From contig NC_044560.1 of assembly GCF_007565055.1 (NCBI RefSeq), positions 48,569,030-48,633,029 on the forward strand: DNA of 64,000 bases, read 5' to 3'. Source of the DNA: Rhinopithecus roxellana. Taxonomy: Eukaryota > Chordata > Mammalia > Primates > Cercopithecidae. Shown piece by piece: positions 10,705 to 24,328 of this stretch. The first letter of the stretch is position 1; the number at the start of each line of letters is the position of its first letter. Made by a program: the position numbers and the translations under genes. The notes under the pieces are model-generated. The model was given only the letters and a program-made list of their open reading frames with translations. It was not told the origin of the DNA and ran no database searches.

Positions 10705-13700
10705 ATTCAATCTTTTTATGAGTTACAGATCTATTCAGATTTTCTACTTCTTGTAATGCAGTCTTGGTAGGTTTTGTGTTTCTAGGAACTTGTCCATTTC
10801 ATCTAGGGCATCCAATTTGTTGGTGTACAGTTGGTTATAATGCTCTCTTATAATGTGTTTTATTTCTGTAGAATCAGCAATAATGTCCCCACTTTCATTT
10901 ATTTAAGCAATTTCAATCTTCCACTTTGTAGGCCATGTAGCTAAAGATTTGTCAATTTTGCTGATCTTTTCAAAGAACTAACTTTTGGTTTTGTTGATTT
11001 TCTCTATTGTTCTGTTTATTTTCTCTTTTATTTATCCCTGCTCTCATATTTATTATTTTCTTTCATCTACTAGCTTTGGGTTCAGTTCGTTTTCTTTTTT
11101 CTAGTTCCTTGGACTATAAAGTTAGGTTGTTTGAGATCTTTCTTTTTTAATGTAAGCATTTATAATAATAAATTTCTTCCCTGGCACTGTTTTTGCTGAG
11201 TCCCATAAGCTTTGTTATGCTGTGTTTTCATTTATCTCTGTTTTATAAATTTCCTTGTGATGTCCTCTTTGATTCATTAGTTACTTAAGTGTGTGCTTTA
11301 ATTTCCACAGATTTGTTAATTTTCCAGTTTTCCTTTTGCAATTGATTTTTACCATCGTCTTCGTGTGGTGCAAGAAGATACTTTGTGTGATACCTATCTT
11401 TTAAAATCTACGAGGATTTGTGGTCTAGCCTATGGTTTGTCATAGAGAGTGTTTCCTGAGCACTTGAGAAAAATGTATTCTATTTTTACTGGGTAAAGTG
11501 TTCTATATAAGTCTGTTAGATATATTTTGTTTATTGTGTTATTTAAGTCCTCTATTTCCTTACTTATCTTCTACCAAGCTCTTTTCTATCTCTTAGTGAG
11601 AAGGAGATATCAAAGTTTCCAATAATCATTGTAGAACTGCTTATTTCTCCCTTCAATTTTGTTGTTTTGCTTCATATATTTTGATGTGTGTTATTAGACA
11701 CATAAATGTTTATAATAATGATATATTTTTGTTGTATTTAATCTTTTATTAATATATAATTTCATTCTTTGTCTCACTCTTCTTTTTTGCTTACTGTATA
11801 CATGAAACATATTTTTCCATACTTCATTTTTAACTTACCTGTGTCTTTCAATCTAAAGTTAGTCTCTCACAGACAGTGTAGAGCTGAGTCATTTTAAAAT
11901 TATTTCTACCAATCTCTGTCTTTGATTAGAGAGTTTAATTCATTTCTATTTAAAGTAACTAGTGACAAGGAGAGATTTACTTAGGTTATTTTGCTTTGTT
12001 TCTATACGTCTTACAGACTTTTGTTCTTCATTTCTGGCTTTAACTGCCTTTTGTGTTTAGTTCATTTTCTTGTGATGAAAGGTTCAATTCCCTTCTCATT
12101 CCCTTGTATGCATATTCTATGACTGTTGTTTTCGTGTTACTATAGGGATTACACTTAACATCCTAAAGTTATAACACTTTAATTTAAATTTATACCAGCA
12201 TAACTTCAATAATAAAAACTCTGCTTTTTTCAGTTCCATTCCCAGCCCTTTCAGTTATTAATATCATAAAATTACATCTTTACAGGCTTTGTGTCCAAAA
12301 ACATAAAGAATTTTTAATGTACCAGTTTCTTAAATGATTTAGAAAAGAAAATATGATGTCATAAACCAAAGTTACAATAATACTAGCTTTATAATTGCCT
12401 GTGTATTTACCTTTACTGAGACATTAATTTTTTCATATGATTTTGAGTTATGGTCATCTTTTCATTTCAACCTGCAGGACTTACTTCAACATATCTTGCA
12501 AAGCTGATCTAATGGTAACAGACTTCTTCAGTTTTTTAATCTTGGACTGTCTTAAGTTTTCTCTCAATTTTTAAGAACAGTTTAAATATAGAATCCTGTT
12601 TGAAAAGTTGTATTTTTTTTTTTAGCACTATAAATGTCAGTCCACTGTCTTCTGGCCTCCAAAGCTTCTGATGAGAAATTTACAGATAACATTATTGAAA
12701 TTCCCTCATATGAGACGAGTCACTTCTCTGTCATTGCTTCTGAGATTCTCAGTGTCTCAGATGAGTCTAGCAGGAGGGGAAAAAAGATTCTCCATGTGGA
12801 TCTCTTTGAATTTATCCTGCTTTGAGTCCATTTAGTTTCTTAGATACGTATATTCATATCTTTCATCAAATTTGAGAAGTATTTAGCCATTATTTCTTCA
12901 GATTATCTCTGTCACTTTCGTTTTCTCTTCTCTTTCTGGGATCCCCAAAATGCATGTGTTGGTCCACTTGACAGTACTCCACAGGTCCCTTAGGCTCTGT
13001 TAACTTTTCTTCAAGGTTTTTTTTTTCATGTTTTTCAAATTTGATAATTTTGGTTTCTTTCCAATTGTTCATTTCAAACCGTCAAGTTTGTTAATTCTTC
13101 TGCCTGCTCGAATCTTCCTTTAAATAGCTCTAGTAAAATTTTCATCTGGTTATTGTACTTTTAAGCTCTAAAATTTATTTTTTAGGTTTTTTTCTTCAAG
13201 ATTTTCTATCTCTTTATGGACATTTCCATTTTCTTCATACATTGTTTGCTTGACTTTCTCCACATTTTTCTTTAATTCTTTAAGCACCTTTATGACAGTT
13301 GTTTTAAAGTCTTAGTTTAGTTAGGTCCACCTAACTAGTCTTTCTCTTGGACAATTTCTGTTGCTTTAGTTTTTTCTGTGAATGAGTTATTATTTCCTGT
13401 TTCTTTGTATGTCTTATAATTTTTGGTTGAAAACTGGGCATTTTGAATCTATGAAGTAATTTTGGAAATCATAGTCTCCCTTTTCCCCAGAGTTTGCTCG
13501 TTTTTGTTTTTCTTTAAAAAAAAAAAAAAATGTTATAGGCCATCTCTATTCTGAAGACTAGCCTGAAGTATAAACTTAAGGTCTTCTAAGGTATTTTCTG
13601 AGCCTATACTTTTCTCTGGGCATTATCGTGCTTTTCTAATTTCCGCTATATATGCAGTTGATCTTTGAATGCCCTACTCTTTAACATCTGTCTCCCAAAA

Positions 13701-14209
13701 GAGGGTAAAAGAGCAAGATAATGGTGGAGGAAAAGCATCAGTCCTTTAAATCTCATGGAAGTTGCTTCAGCTAGAAGGGGTGAGGTTTACAACAATATGG
13801 GGTAGGAAGGCAATAATAGCTACCTGCTTTTGTGTCTGCTCCCCCATGAAGCAGCAATCAGTAATCAGAACATAGAATGCCAATTTTTCAAGGACAGGAT
13901 TCTTTTTGCCCACCTTAGCTCCCACAAACTGCATGCAAGATGCGCCTGGAATACATGCATTGCTGATGGCCACAGGGATGGGGAATGGGAAATGGGTAGC
14001 TTCTGCTGAGCTAAGAGGTAAAATTAACTGAAATTAACCACCATTTACTATTCAAGGATTTCCCTAGAAGTTGAAAGACTTCAATAGATTCCAGAGTTCC
14101 AAAATAGTTACATCAGACAGATTTTGTCAGTGCAATTGTTCTCTAGCTGGAGGTAGAAATTTCTGGTGATTCCTACTCTGCCATCTTCTTAGAATCTTTC
14201 TATAGCAAA

Positions 14210-15830
14210 AATCCATTAATTTGTTCATGATTGTTTGGATTGTTTACAATTTATAGCTAACACGGATGAATGCTATGAATATTGTTATGTACAACTTCTT
14301 GACAGAATATATTTTCCTTTACCTGGTTTAAATATGTAGAAGTATGGTTTTTGAGTAAAGTCATGTATGTTTAATTCTAAAATAAACTGCAAAAATAATA
14401 GTTCTGGTAAGTAATTATACACTTTCATAATGTATAAAAGATCTTGCTCAAAAAATTGTTGATGTTATGTCTTCATTTCTGTTCACTGAGAAACATTTTG
14501 TTTTCTCTTGTGATTTTTTTAATCCATTGGCTATTTTCATTTGCAAGTATTTTGAATGTTTAAAGATGCCTTGTTATTTATTTATAATTTAATACTGGTA
14601 TATACTTTCCCTTTCCCTTTATTTCAATCTCCTAAAATTTATTGAGACTAATTTTATGGCCAAGCATGTGCTATTTCTGGGTGAACGTAATGTGTACACT
14701 TAAAAAGAATATGTATTCTTCAGTTTTAGAGTGTAGTCTTCTAAACATGTCAATAAGATGAAATTGGTGGATAATGCTGTTTAGGTATCTCTTCTAACAT
14801 CTTAGCTGAATTTTTGATCCAATTTTTCCCCATTTTTTTCTATACATTACTGAGAAAGGGGTTTTAAAATCACCAACTATACTTGTAGATTTTCTATTAT
14901 TCTTTTTCTATCTGTTGGTTTGTTTCATGTAATTTGAAGCACTGTTATTAGATGAATATATACTTAGAATGGTTATATCTTTGTGATACGTTATTCCTTT
15001 TATCAATATGAATGTCCTTTATTTTGTGAGACTACTTTTCCTCTTGCCACTTGACTTAGTCTGATCATTAGTATAACCATACTAGCTTCCTTATACATAA
15101 TTTTGCATTGTTCTTCATCCTTTAGTTTTCAACCACTAAATCTTAAAAGCAGCATATAATTTAGTCTTGTTTTTTATGCAGTATGGCAATCTGTTCTTTT
15201 AGTTGGAATGTTTAGTCCACTTACATTTAATAAAATTATTTAGATGTTTGGGTTTGAGTCTATGCTTCAGAATTTTTGTTCATTTGTTTTTGGTTATTGT
15301 ATATATTATGTTAATCTGTTTTTAATTTCCTTTTGTTTTGTTGAGTTATATAGTTTTAGTATTTCATTTCACTTTTTCTTCTTGTCTTTTAATATACTTC
15401 TTTGTGTATGTGCCTTTTAGTTATTGCTATAGAGATTACATTATCCTTATATATATTCAAATAATATTATATGACTTTACAATTAATTTAAAACCTACAA
15501 TAATATAAATATTTCCAATTTTATTTCATCATTTGTGATTTTATCATATATTTCACTTCCACATATACTATAAGTCACATTATGTATTATTATTATTATA
15601 TTAAATACATTCTCTTTTATAGAATTTAAAATACACTGCTCTACCTTCCTTCCTGAAATTTGGGGTATTTATATGATATTATTTCTCCTCAGCATGATAA
15701 ACATCTTCCAGCATTTCCTCTAGTACAGGTCTGCAAGAGACAAATTGTTTCAAATTTTCCTTGTCTCAAAATGACTTTATTGTTGCCTTTATTTTAGAAA
15801 AATATTTTTACCAAATATGTTTAGCTCCCT
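14210..15830 (-). mobile_element. Older L1M LINE fragment, antisense
   Basis: The segment resembles reverse-complemented ORF2 and ORF1 in diverged form. 'gtgtacacttaaaaagaata' and 'ttctgttcttttagttggaa' correspond to regions also present in the preceding L1 (for example near 11466). The repeat of homologous blocks shows that this is a second, older element rather than a continuation. Boundaries are approximate. Confidence 0.7.
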
Positions 15831-16715
15831 TTCTTTCTCCATTGTTTGCTTTCTACTTGTGTGAAATATTGGAATGAACTATTTTTAAATAAGTCACATT
15901 GACTTTGTTGTTGTGTAAATTCAAAGAAGGAAGATAAAAATCATTGGATTTCTAATGTAAGGTTTATAGAGGAGATGGGGTTTCAACTGTATTTAAAAAC
16001 AACAACTAGAAACTAGTGGCAACAGAATACATTGGAGAAGCTTGTTTCTTCTCTTAGTTCCACTCCTAAGCTGTGGCTCTCTACCCCTTATTTCCTTCTT
16101 CCTAAGGGAGGAGGAGAAGTAGATCTGACTGGGAAGACATCATATCAGGAGATACATCAGGTAAGAGCCTGGTGTTTATTGAGTCATATCGAAGTCGCTG
16201 CATTGAAAAAGACAGTATAAATCCTATTTCACTCTCTCCTGAACACTCTGGCATCTTGCATTCTTACCAAGATTTTGTTTCTGGGTCAAGTCACAATTGT
16301 TTACCTCCACAAGAGTAGCTACTGTAGGATAAATATACTTAGTATTTGCAGGATAAAATATCTCCAAAGATTCAAAGTCTGGACTTGGAGTAAGACGTTA
16401 AGAGTTGCTCTTTCTGGCATCATGTAATTCCTCAATTCTCCAATTCAGTCCTAGTAGAGACACATGGAGAGAAAGTATTACCAAGATCTATTAATAAAGA
16501 CTGTTGTTTACCATTTACCATATAGCATAGTTTTATTACTTGTCAGAATCTGGTTTGGGGGAAAGGGAATGGGATAAGATGTTGCTGTTCCCAAGAAAAA
16601 CCTCCAAAACCTGTGAAAAAGTAGAGGAGGAGAAGGAAGGACCCACATATTATATTCTCTATATAGCAACACTGAAGTATGAAGGACAGATAAAAAGGTA
16701 AGAAAGATTTCAGTG
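15831..16715. other. Unique DNA, no gene seen
   Basis: No repeat recognised and no credible coding region. A short open frame at 16032-16220 has no recognisable content. Confidence 0.5.
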
Positions 16716-16717
16716 AT

Positions 16718-17012
16718 AAGGCATGGTGGACCATGCCTATATTCCTAGCACTTTGGGAGGCCAAGGCAGGAGGAATCCTTGAGCCCAGGAGTTTGAGACC
16801 AGCCTGGGCAAAAAAGGAAGGTCTCATCTCTACAAAAAAATAAACAAAATAAGCTGAGCATGGTGGCATGCAACTGTAGTCCTACTCAGGAGACTGAGGT
16901 GGGAGGATCACTTGAGCCCAGGAGGCTGAGGCTGCAGTGAGCCAAAATCACACCACTGTACTCCAGTCTGGGTGACAGGGTAAGACCCTGCCTCAAGAAA
17001 AAAAAAAAGAGA
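16718..17012 (+). mobile_element. AluJ
   Basis: A diverged Alu dimer begins near 'ggcatggtggaccatgccta' and ends in an A-rich tail that passes into (GA)n. The middle A-rich linker is visible at about 16835. Confidence 0.9.
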
Positions 17013-17029
17013 GAGAGAGGGAGAGATTC

Positions 17030-17155
17030 TATATTCATATAATACATACATACACATATATGTGTACACATGCATAAATACATATGTGTGTATATATATG
17101 TATGTGTGTATGTATGTATATGTGTGTGTGTGTATATATATACAGAGAGAGAGAG
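17030..17155 (+). repeat. Mixed TA/TG/CA simple repeat ending in (GA)n
   Basis: A run of TATG, TGTA and TA units has nearly strict purine-pyrimidine alternation, then 'cagagagagagagcc'. It sits just downstream of the AluJ tail and probably grew from it. Confidence 0.9.
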
Positions 17156-17580
17156 CCTCTATAAAGTGCTTGGCCCAGTTCCTGAAATGTAGTGTTCAAT
17201 AAAAGATGTCTTAAATAAAGATAAAGACTTACCATTTATTCCTTCATCATGTTGAATTTTTGAGTAGAGGAAGAGATAAGGGTAAATAGGTAATATGAAA
17301 TATTAGATCCAAGGAGGTGAAAGGTCTTAAATGTACTTAATGTTAGCCTACCACGTTAAATTTGAGAAGTGTAAGGCAGACCAGGGGGAATAAGACTTCC
17401 ACAAGATTATATGACAAGCTACAGGCAGAGCTGGTTAGAGGACAAGAGTATAACTTATATTGGGAGGAGAAAATGTAAATGTTAGGAAAATTTTTATGTT
17501 TAATACAGTTTGTGTTATCAGTGACCAACCAAATGCCTGACATATATTAAGTGTTAAATAAATTATTGTAAAAATAAAAA
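17156..17580. other. Unique DNA with a possible L2 tail
   Basis: A short 'gtgttcaataaaagatgtc' near 17193 resembles an L2 3' tail. Otherwise nothing was recognised. Confidence 0.4.
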
Positions 17581-17582
17581 AA

Positions 17583-17705
17583 GATGCCAGGCATTGTGGC
17601 TCATGCCTGTAATAACACTTTGGGAGGCCACAGTAGGTGCATCACTTGAGCCCAGGAGTTTGAGATCAACTTGGGCAACATGGTGAAACCCTGTCTCTAC
17701 AAAAA

Positions 17706-17746
<41 letters not shown>

Positions 17747-17940
17747 TCAGCTGAGCTTGGTGGTGTGTGATTGTAGTCCCAGCTACTCAGGAGGCTGAGG
17801 AAGGAGGATCACTTAAGCCCAGGAGGTTGTTGAGCCTGCAGTGAGTCGGCATTGCTCCACTGCACTCCAATCTGGGCAACAGAGTGAGACTTTGTCTCTA
17901 AAAAAATAAAATTAAAAAAAAGAATACAAAAAAAAAAAAG
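17583..17940 (+). mobile_element. Old Alu with a (CA)n expansion in its central linker
   Basis: The left monomer runs to 'ctctacaaaaaatacac', then a (CA)n tract at about 17708-17744 replaces the middle A-rich linker. The right monomer then continues at 'tcagctgagcttggtggtgt'. Divergence is at AluJ or old AluS level. Confidence 0.9.
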
Positions 17941-17975
17941 CCAAGTGTTTAGAATATTGATAGGATATAAAATAG

Positions 17976-17977
<2 letters not shown>

Positions 17978-18006
<29 letters not shown>
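17978..18006 (+). repeat. Poly-A tract
   Basis: About 28 consecutive A follow 'aaatagat'. I see no retrocopy body immediately upstream, so its origin is unclear. Confidence 0.9.
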
Positions 18007-18008
<2 letters not shown>

Positions 18009-19400
18009 AGAGACAGCATTGTTAGCCCAGAAATAACTGAAGTCCCCTGTCTTCTGAGGATTTCACCTTTGGCTTGATATCTTAAGTTCTCAATGTACTG
18101 TCCTGGGTGGTAAAGGGAGAGAAGGCTTAACTTGAACTTTTTGAATTTGAGAAGGATGTTTCATTCCAGAAACCATAACTTAGGAGTCCTTCAAGCTGGC
18201 CACTCAGGACCAACAGATCACAGAAAAAATCCATTTTAAAAAGAGTCAGGTGAGCTTTCATGAATAACAGAAGGTGTTGAGGAAAATAGGGCTGCAAGAG
18301 ATTACTGACATTCCTCTGCTCTCCCAAACCTGTCTTTACAGGGCCTCATGTTTAATCTATAATAACCCAGTTTAGAATCTAAAGATAATGAAAGCTGGAC
18401 CCAAGTAAAAGTGTATCCCTTTAGAATAATTCAACCTTGAGATAACAAAATAGGAACTTAGCCCCAAACATCCAAGAATTATTTGACATCAAGTAGGTGC
18501 CAGTGGCAATGTAGTAGGAGGTCTATTGCAAATGTACATGACAGAAAGTGACATTTGCAGAACAGTAGAGTAAGGACCTCCAAAATTATAGGCAATGTCA
18601 ATATTGGCAAAAATGTCAGAACCAAAGTTTTCTGCACTCTGGAAATTAATAAAAGGTTTATAATAAGCTGAGGAGTGTTATTTCAAGAAAATTGATATGT
18701 CTTAATAAAGACAGTAAGCTTATTGGTGTTTTTACTTACCCTATTCCCATCTCTCTTTCCTCAACCTTGAAAACCAACAGACTTTCAACTACAGTAGCTG
18801 TGAAAAGCAGTAGTCCAGCAGACTTTGGAAAGTTCAGAATTTTCTTAAAAGCTCCATCTCCAGCAAATCGTCACTCTTTAATCTATCAGGAAATACCTGA
18901 AAAGCTATATTTAACTCAGGTCTTCATCTGTGTTAACATCCCCGTATTCAGTACATTTTTCAAAAATAATCATTGGCAATTGGTTAACATTGCAGCTGTT
19001 TGAGGTGGCAGTATCAGTTGTAGCTAAAAGAGGTTGGCCAAAATAACTTCGAGAAATTATAGAATGAGATGTCCCTAGGGTGCTCTGAAAAGCTCTGACA
19101 TAGTCCCGGGAATCTAGAAAGACACATGCATAAGCAGAGCTGTGTACATGCACAGAAAAAGCCATAGAAGACTCCAATTTTTCACTTCTGGCTTACCTTG
19201 AAGCTTTGCACAGCAGAATGTGAAGATTAAGACAATTATCAATTGCTTACCAGAACCTTGAAGGCATGTCCCAACACAAGCATACACAGAGCCTCTCAAC
19301 AAAAGTTAATTGGTTCCAAATAGTTAGGGATCTTGGTTCAATCATTAGCTGACCACTAAGCTAATTAAACACACATGACAAAGAATACAAACTTTACAAA
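18007..19400. other. Unique DNA, no gene seen
   Basis: No repeat family was recognised. Short open frames (for example 18692-19003 plus and 18911-19177 minus) overlap one another on opposite strands and show no known motif. Confidence 0.5.
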
Positions 19401-19409
19401 ATTAGACCA

Positions 19410-22400
19410 GGAAAGTTACTAAACAAACAGCAGGAGCAACAACAACAAAAACAGCCCTAAGGAGTAGAAAATCTGTTTTATCTACTTACCAAATTATATT
19501 ACTTAGCATGCCCAGTTTCAACACAAAAGTCATGCAACATGCAAAGAAACAAGAAAATGTGGCTGATACACAGGGGTAAAAACAAAATCAAACCCAAAAA
19601 CTGTCAATGGAAACGATTTCTGAGAAAGCCCAGACACTGAACTTAATAGATAAAGATTTTAAATCAGCTATTATAAATATGTTCAAAGAAAAAGGAAATC
19701 ATGGCTAATGCATGAAAGAAAAGTGTGAGAACCATGTGTCATCACATATAAAATATCAATAAGACATATAAATTATTTACAAAAAAAGGAGAAGAAAAAA
19801 ATTCTGTTGTTGACAAGTAAAATAATTGAAACAAAATATTTGTTAGTGGGGCTCAAGAGCAGGTTTGAGCTGACAGAGGAAAGAATCAGTGAATTTCAGT
19901 AAAACCAACCTCCAAATATTAAAAAAAAATTCAAAAATTTTGAGATTTATCCAGTCAGAGGAACAGAAAGAAAAATAAATGAAAAAAAAAATGAACAAAA
20001 CTTCAGAGACTTATGGGACATCACCAAGCATATCAATGAACATATAATGAGAGCCTCAGAAGAAAAGAAAGAGGCAGAAAGAATATTTGTTAAAATAATG
20101 GCCATAAACTTCCTAAATTTGATGAAAAACAATCTGTACATCCAAGAAAATCAATTAGCTCCAAGTATGATAAACAGAAAGATGGATACCTCAGTGATGG
20201 ATGAATAGTCAAACTGCTGAGAAATAAAGACAGAGAAAGTCTTGGAAGCAGCAAGACAAAAGTAATTTATTTATTACAAACAGGGGATCTTCAATAATAT
20301 TAAAAATTTACTTCTTATCAGAAACTAGGAAGGACAGAAAGCAGTTGGAAGACATATTTGATGTACTTTGTCAACCAAGAAGCCTATATGCAGTAAAACC
20401 AAACTCCAAAAATAAAGAAAAAATAAGCCATTTCCAGATAAACAAAAACGAGAGAACTCATCACTAGTACATCTGCCCTACAAAAAGTACTAAAGTAAAA
20501 ATAAAAATAAACAATATCCTTTGGAATGAAATAAAAGAATACTAGATGGTAATTTGAATCCACATAAAGACAGAAAGAACACCAGGTTAAGAAAACTGCA
20601 TAGCTAAATACAAAACACAGTATAAACTTACCTTTTATTAATAACCCTTTTATTATCTAGTTTAAAAGATACACAGATAAAGCAATAATAATAAAACTAT
20701 GTTGATAGGCATATAAAGTATAAAGATGTAATCTGTATAACAATAAAAGCACAAAGGAAGTGATTAATGGAGCTACACTGAAACAAAGTTTTCTTGTAGT
20801 ATATTGAAATTAAGTTGGTATTAATACGAAGTAGATTATTTTAAGTTAAGATGTTAATTATAGTCCACAGATCAATGACTAATCAAATAACTCAAAAATA
20901 TATAGTAAAAGAAGCAATAAAGGAATTAAGATGGTATACTAGAAAATATATCTTTAACATAAAAGAAAAGCATAATGGAGAAATAGAGAAACAAAAAAGT
21001 AAGATGTATAGAAAACAAATAGCAAAATGTCAAATGTAGTCTTACTTTTATCAGTAGTTATATTAAAAGTAATTGGATTAAGCATTTTAATCAAAAGGTA
21101 GAGATTGATAGAATGAAACTCAAAAACCTAATGCTATTACACTTTTCAGATTCAAAGTCACAAATTTAAAAGCTAAAGAGACTCACTTCCGTTTCAAAGA
21201 CACAAATAACTGAGAGTAAAAGGATGGAAAAGTATGTACCTTGCACATAGCAACCAAAAGAGAAATTGAGTGGTTATACTAATATCAGACAAAATAAACT
21301 CAAAGAAAAAAAATGTCATTAGAGTTTTAAAAAGTCATCTTATAACGATAAAAGACTCAATCTACCAGGAAGATACAACTATTATAAATATACATATGCA
21401 TCTAGCAACAAAGCCCTCAAAATGCATTAAACAAAATCCAAAAAAATTGAAGGGAGAAATAGACAATTCAACCATGGAAGTTGAAGACTTAAATACTTCA
21501 CTTTCAGTAATGGATAGAACAATTAGGCAAAAAAATAATAAGGAAAAATAAAACTTGTACAAAAGTATAAATCAACTAGACATAACAGAAATCTGTAGTT
21601 CACTTCAACCAACAACAGCGAAATGTATGTTCTTTTCACATGTGCATGGAATATTCAGGACCTTTCATGACACATACACACACACACACAAAGTAGGAAT
21701 AGAAAGCAACATCTTCAGCTTGATAAAGGCTATCAAACTCCCACACTTAACATTATACTTAATGGTGAAAAGAATGAAAAGTGTCCCTCTAAGCTTAGAA
21801 ATAAAATAAGGATGTCCAGTTCTATTCAACATTGCACTGGACTTTCTAGCCAGGGAAATTTGGAAAGAAAAAGAAATAAATGCATCCCAATTGGAAAGGA
21901 AAAAGTAAAAATGTTGTTGCAGGTCTTTTATATAGAGAATCCTAAGGAATCTACAATACAACTGTTAGAAGTAATAAATGAGTTCAGCAAGGCTGCAAGA
22001 TACAAGATCAATATCCAAAAATCCACTGTATTTCTAAACACTGGTGATGAACAATCTGAAAATGAAATTTAGGAATATTAATTTATTATGGCATCAGAAA
22101 GACAAAATGCACAGGAACAAATTTAATTAAAGAAGTATAGGATATATACTATAAAACATTACTGAAATAAATTTTAAAAATCTAAATAAATTGAAAGATA
22201 TATTGTGTTCATGGATCGGAAGGCTTAATTGATGTACACACACAGCACAGTCTCTATTAAAGTCTCATCTCCCTTTTCTGAAGGCATTGACAAGCTAGAA
22301 CTAAAATTTTTATAGAAATCCAAAAGACCCAGAATATCTAAACAAATCTTGAAAAATTGAATTAGGGGAATTCACTTTACCTGATTTCAAAACTGACTGT

Positions 22401-22790
22401 AAACCTACAGTGATCAAGATCATGTAGTATCATGTAGTACTGTATGAAGAATAAACATACAGATAAATGGAAAAGAATTGAGAATCCAGAAATAAACCCA
22501 GATATTGTAGACTTTCATTTATATAAAATGTTCATAATAGGGAAATTCATAGAGATAGAAAGTAGATTAAGAGATTAAGGACTGTGGATGAAAAAGAAGT
22601 TTCAGGCAGTGACAGCTAATGGGTACAGAGTTTCTTCTGAGGGGGAAAAAAATGCTATAAAATTAAATAGTAATGATGTTTACACAATCCTGTTAATATA
22701 CTAAATAATATTGGAGTTCATACTTGGAACAGCTGAATTTTGTGCTACGTAAATTATATCTCAATAAAACTGTTATTTAAAAGGTAAGTA
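19410..22790 (+). mobile_element. L1M/HAL1-like LINE, sense, with internal deletions
   Basis: The sequence follows old L1 order on the plus strand. ORF1-like sequence covers about 19580-20540 ('ggcagaaagaatatttgtta', 'gccctacaaaaagtactaaa'). The ORF2 endonuclease region is at 21070-21640 ('ctaccaggaagatacaacta'), and after a gap the reverse-transcriptase core is at 21710-22080. ORF2 sequence ends near 22500, where a second deletion joins it to the 3' UTR ('aatagggaaattcatagaga'), ending 'tatctcaataaaactg' at about 22770. Many stops are present. Boundaries and subfamily are approximate. Confidence 0.8.
21676..21692 (+). repeat. Short (CA)n within the L1
   Basis: Eight CA units occur at the point where the L1 endonuclease region stops and the reverse-transcriptase region begins, so the microsatellite marks the deletion junction. 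Confidence 0.8.
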
Positions 22791-23990
22791 GAAAAATAAT
22801 TTCTTAAAGTTATAAATATTTTTTTGAAGAAGCTGTATATGGAATATAGGACAGTTTGATATAAAATTTATTATTTCTCTAAATTTAATATAACAATCAC
22901 AATACACTTTGTTGAAAAAAGGTTTTATTTTCTCCTTTCATATTCCTCACTCTTTTTTTCATCCAGTCAGCAAGCGTTCATTGTACTCTACTGTACATGC
23001 CATCTTTACTCATTTCTACCATCTTACTTTTGGTCCCTTTCCTTTTTCATGAGTATCTACTTACTTTTATAACAAACAAGGCAAGGAAATAGCATCTATT
23101 TTTTTTTAAGTCTTAATTTGCTTTTTCTCAAACTTTCCTCCAAGAACATTCTCTGAAGTGACTCATTTGTCAGGAATAACAGCTCACCTGCTAGAATGAG
23201 AGGAGGCTGAGGGCAAAGGGAATGATGGAAAACACATTCACAATTTATCAAGGTAAAAGCATCAACTCTTCATGTTCCTTTTAGAAAGAAAGAGAATTGA
23301 AAAAGGAAAGAAAGCACTTTCATTGACATTCACAAGCTGGTTTTTGAATTATGAAAGTAGAGACGGAGATAGAGATGTGGGAGGGGAAAGAGACTCCTAC
23401 AACACTGAGGTTGAAAGGACCTCAGAATTAATTCCTTCAACTCCTCACTTAAAAATGAAGAAACCAAAGACTAAATGACTTTCCATAGTGACTGGGCAAG
23501 TTACTAAGCTCTTCCAGTTTCTTTTTAAGTGTCTGTTCCACTTTGTCCTTATAGCAAAGATTCCAACTGTCTTCAGTCTTCGTTAGTTTCCTTTTACATT
23601 TGGAAAGAGAATACTCTGGGTTTTACAGAACACAAAACCTACCACTGCAGATATTCCAGTTCCCAGTAGGGGCAGCTGGGAAATGTGCAACTTATGCATC
23701 TCTTCCCTGAGGGAAATCAACTGCCTTCCATTTCTTTTGTTTTAGTTATCTTCAACTGTGATGAGGAAGAAAACTTCCTAGGAAGTGACAAATCCATAGT
23801 TAGAACAAACTGCATTTTGGTACAATTTTAAGGGGCAGAGGATCCCCAACAAAACTCTCCAAACTGTTGCATGAAGAAAAGAAAAGAAAGAAAACCCTCT
23901 CTCTTATATAACCCCCTGTATTTTGGGGTCTTTTGTAGGAACTTAACCTGTACTTAACAAGTAAAAACATGAATGAGGATTTCTTTCTTC
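22791..23990. other. Unique DNA, no gene seen
   Basis: No repeat recognised apart from T-rich runs near 23098. 'gaaaagaaaagaaagaaaa' at about 23876 is a short purine-rich run. Confidence 0.5.
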
Positions 23991-23993
23991 ATG

Positions 23994-24292
23994 GAAGAAG
24001 TGCAGTGGTTCATGCCTGTAATGCTAGTGCTTTGGGAGGCTGAGGTGGAAGGATCTTTTGGGACCAGGACTTTGAGATCAGCCTGGGCAACACGGCAAGA
24101 GGCCATCTCTATAAATATTTTCAAAATCAATTGGGCATGGCAGCACATGCCTGTAATCCCAGATACTCAGGGGCTGAGGGGATTGCTTGAACCCAGGAGT
24201 TTGAAGTTATAGTGAGCTATGATCATGCTACTGCACTCCAGCCTGGGCAACAGAGGGAGACCTCATCTCTACAAAGAATAATTTTAAAGAAA
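23994..24292 (+). mobile_element. AluJo-like
   Basis: A dimeric Alu with high divergence runs from 'tgcagtggttcatgcctgta' through 'gcactccagcctgggcaaca' to 'catctctacaaag'. There is no clear poly-A tail. Confidence 0.88.
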
Positions 24293-24328
24293 AATGTCCA
24301 TGGGAACAAGCAATGCACATTGTCTATC

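Larger units (their letters stand above)
7640..14205 (-). mobile_element. Nearly full-length antisense L1M LINE, interrupted by later insertions
   Basis: The plus strand reads as continuous reverse-complemented L1. The 3' UTR is at about 7680-8050 ('aacataaaatttaccatctc', 'atccatgtagtagcatattc'), and the ORF2 3' part follows at 8100-9840. Reverse-transcriptase and endonuclease regions follow at 10080-12300. ORF1 and 5' sequence run to a 'ctctgccatcttctt' end at about 14190. Two Alus (8738-9045 and 10409-10704) and a short foreign repeat (about 9849-10075) interrupt it, and part of the reverse-transcriptase core is missing. It is full of stops and frameshifts, so it is inactive. The age looks like L1MA or L1MB. 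Confidence 0.85.

Noticed and set aside
21270..22072. Open frames resembling a reverse transcriptase or endonuclease protein
   Set aside because: They are decayed pieces of one old L1 ORF2 with deletions and stops, not a functional gene.
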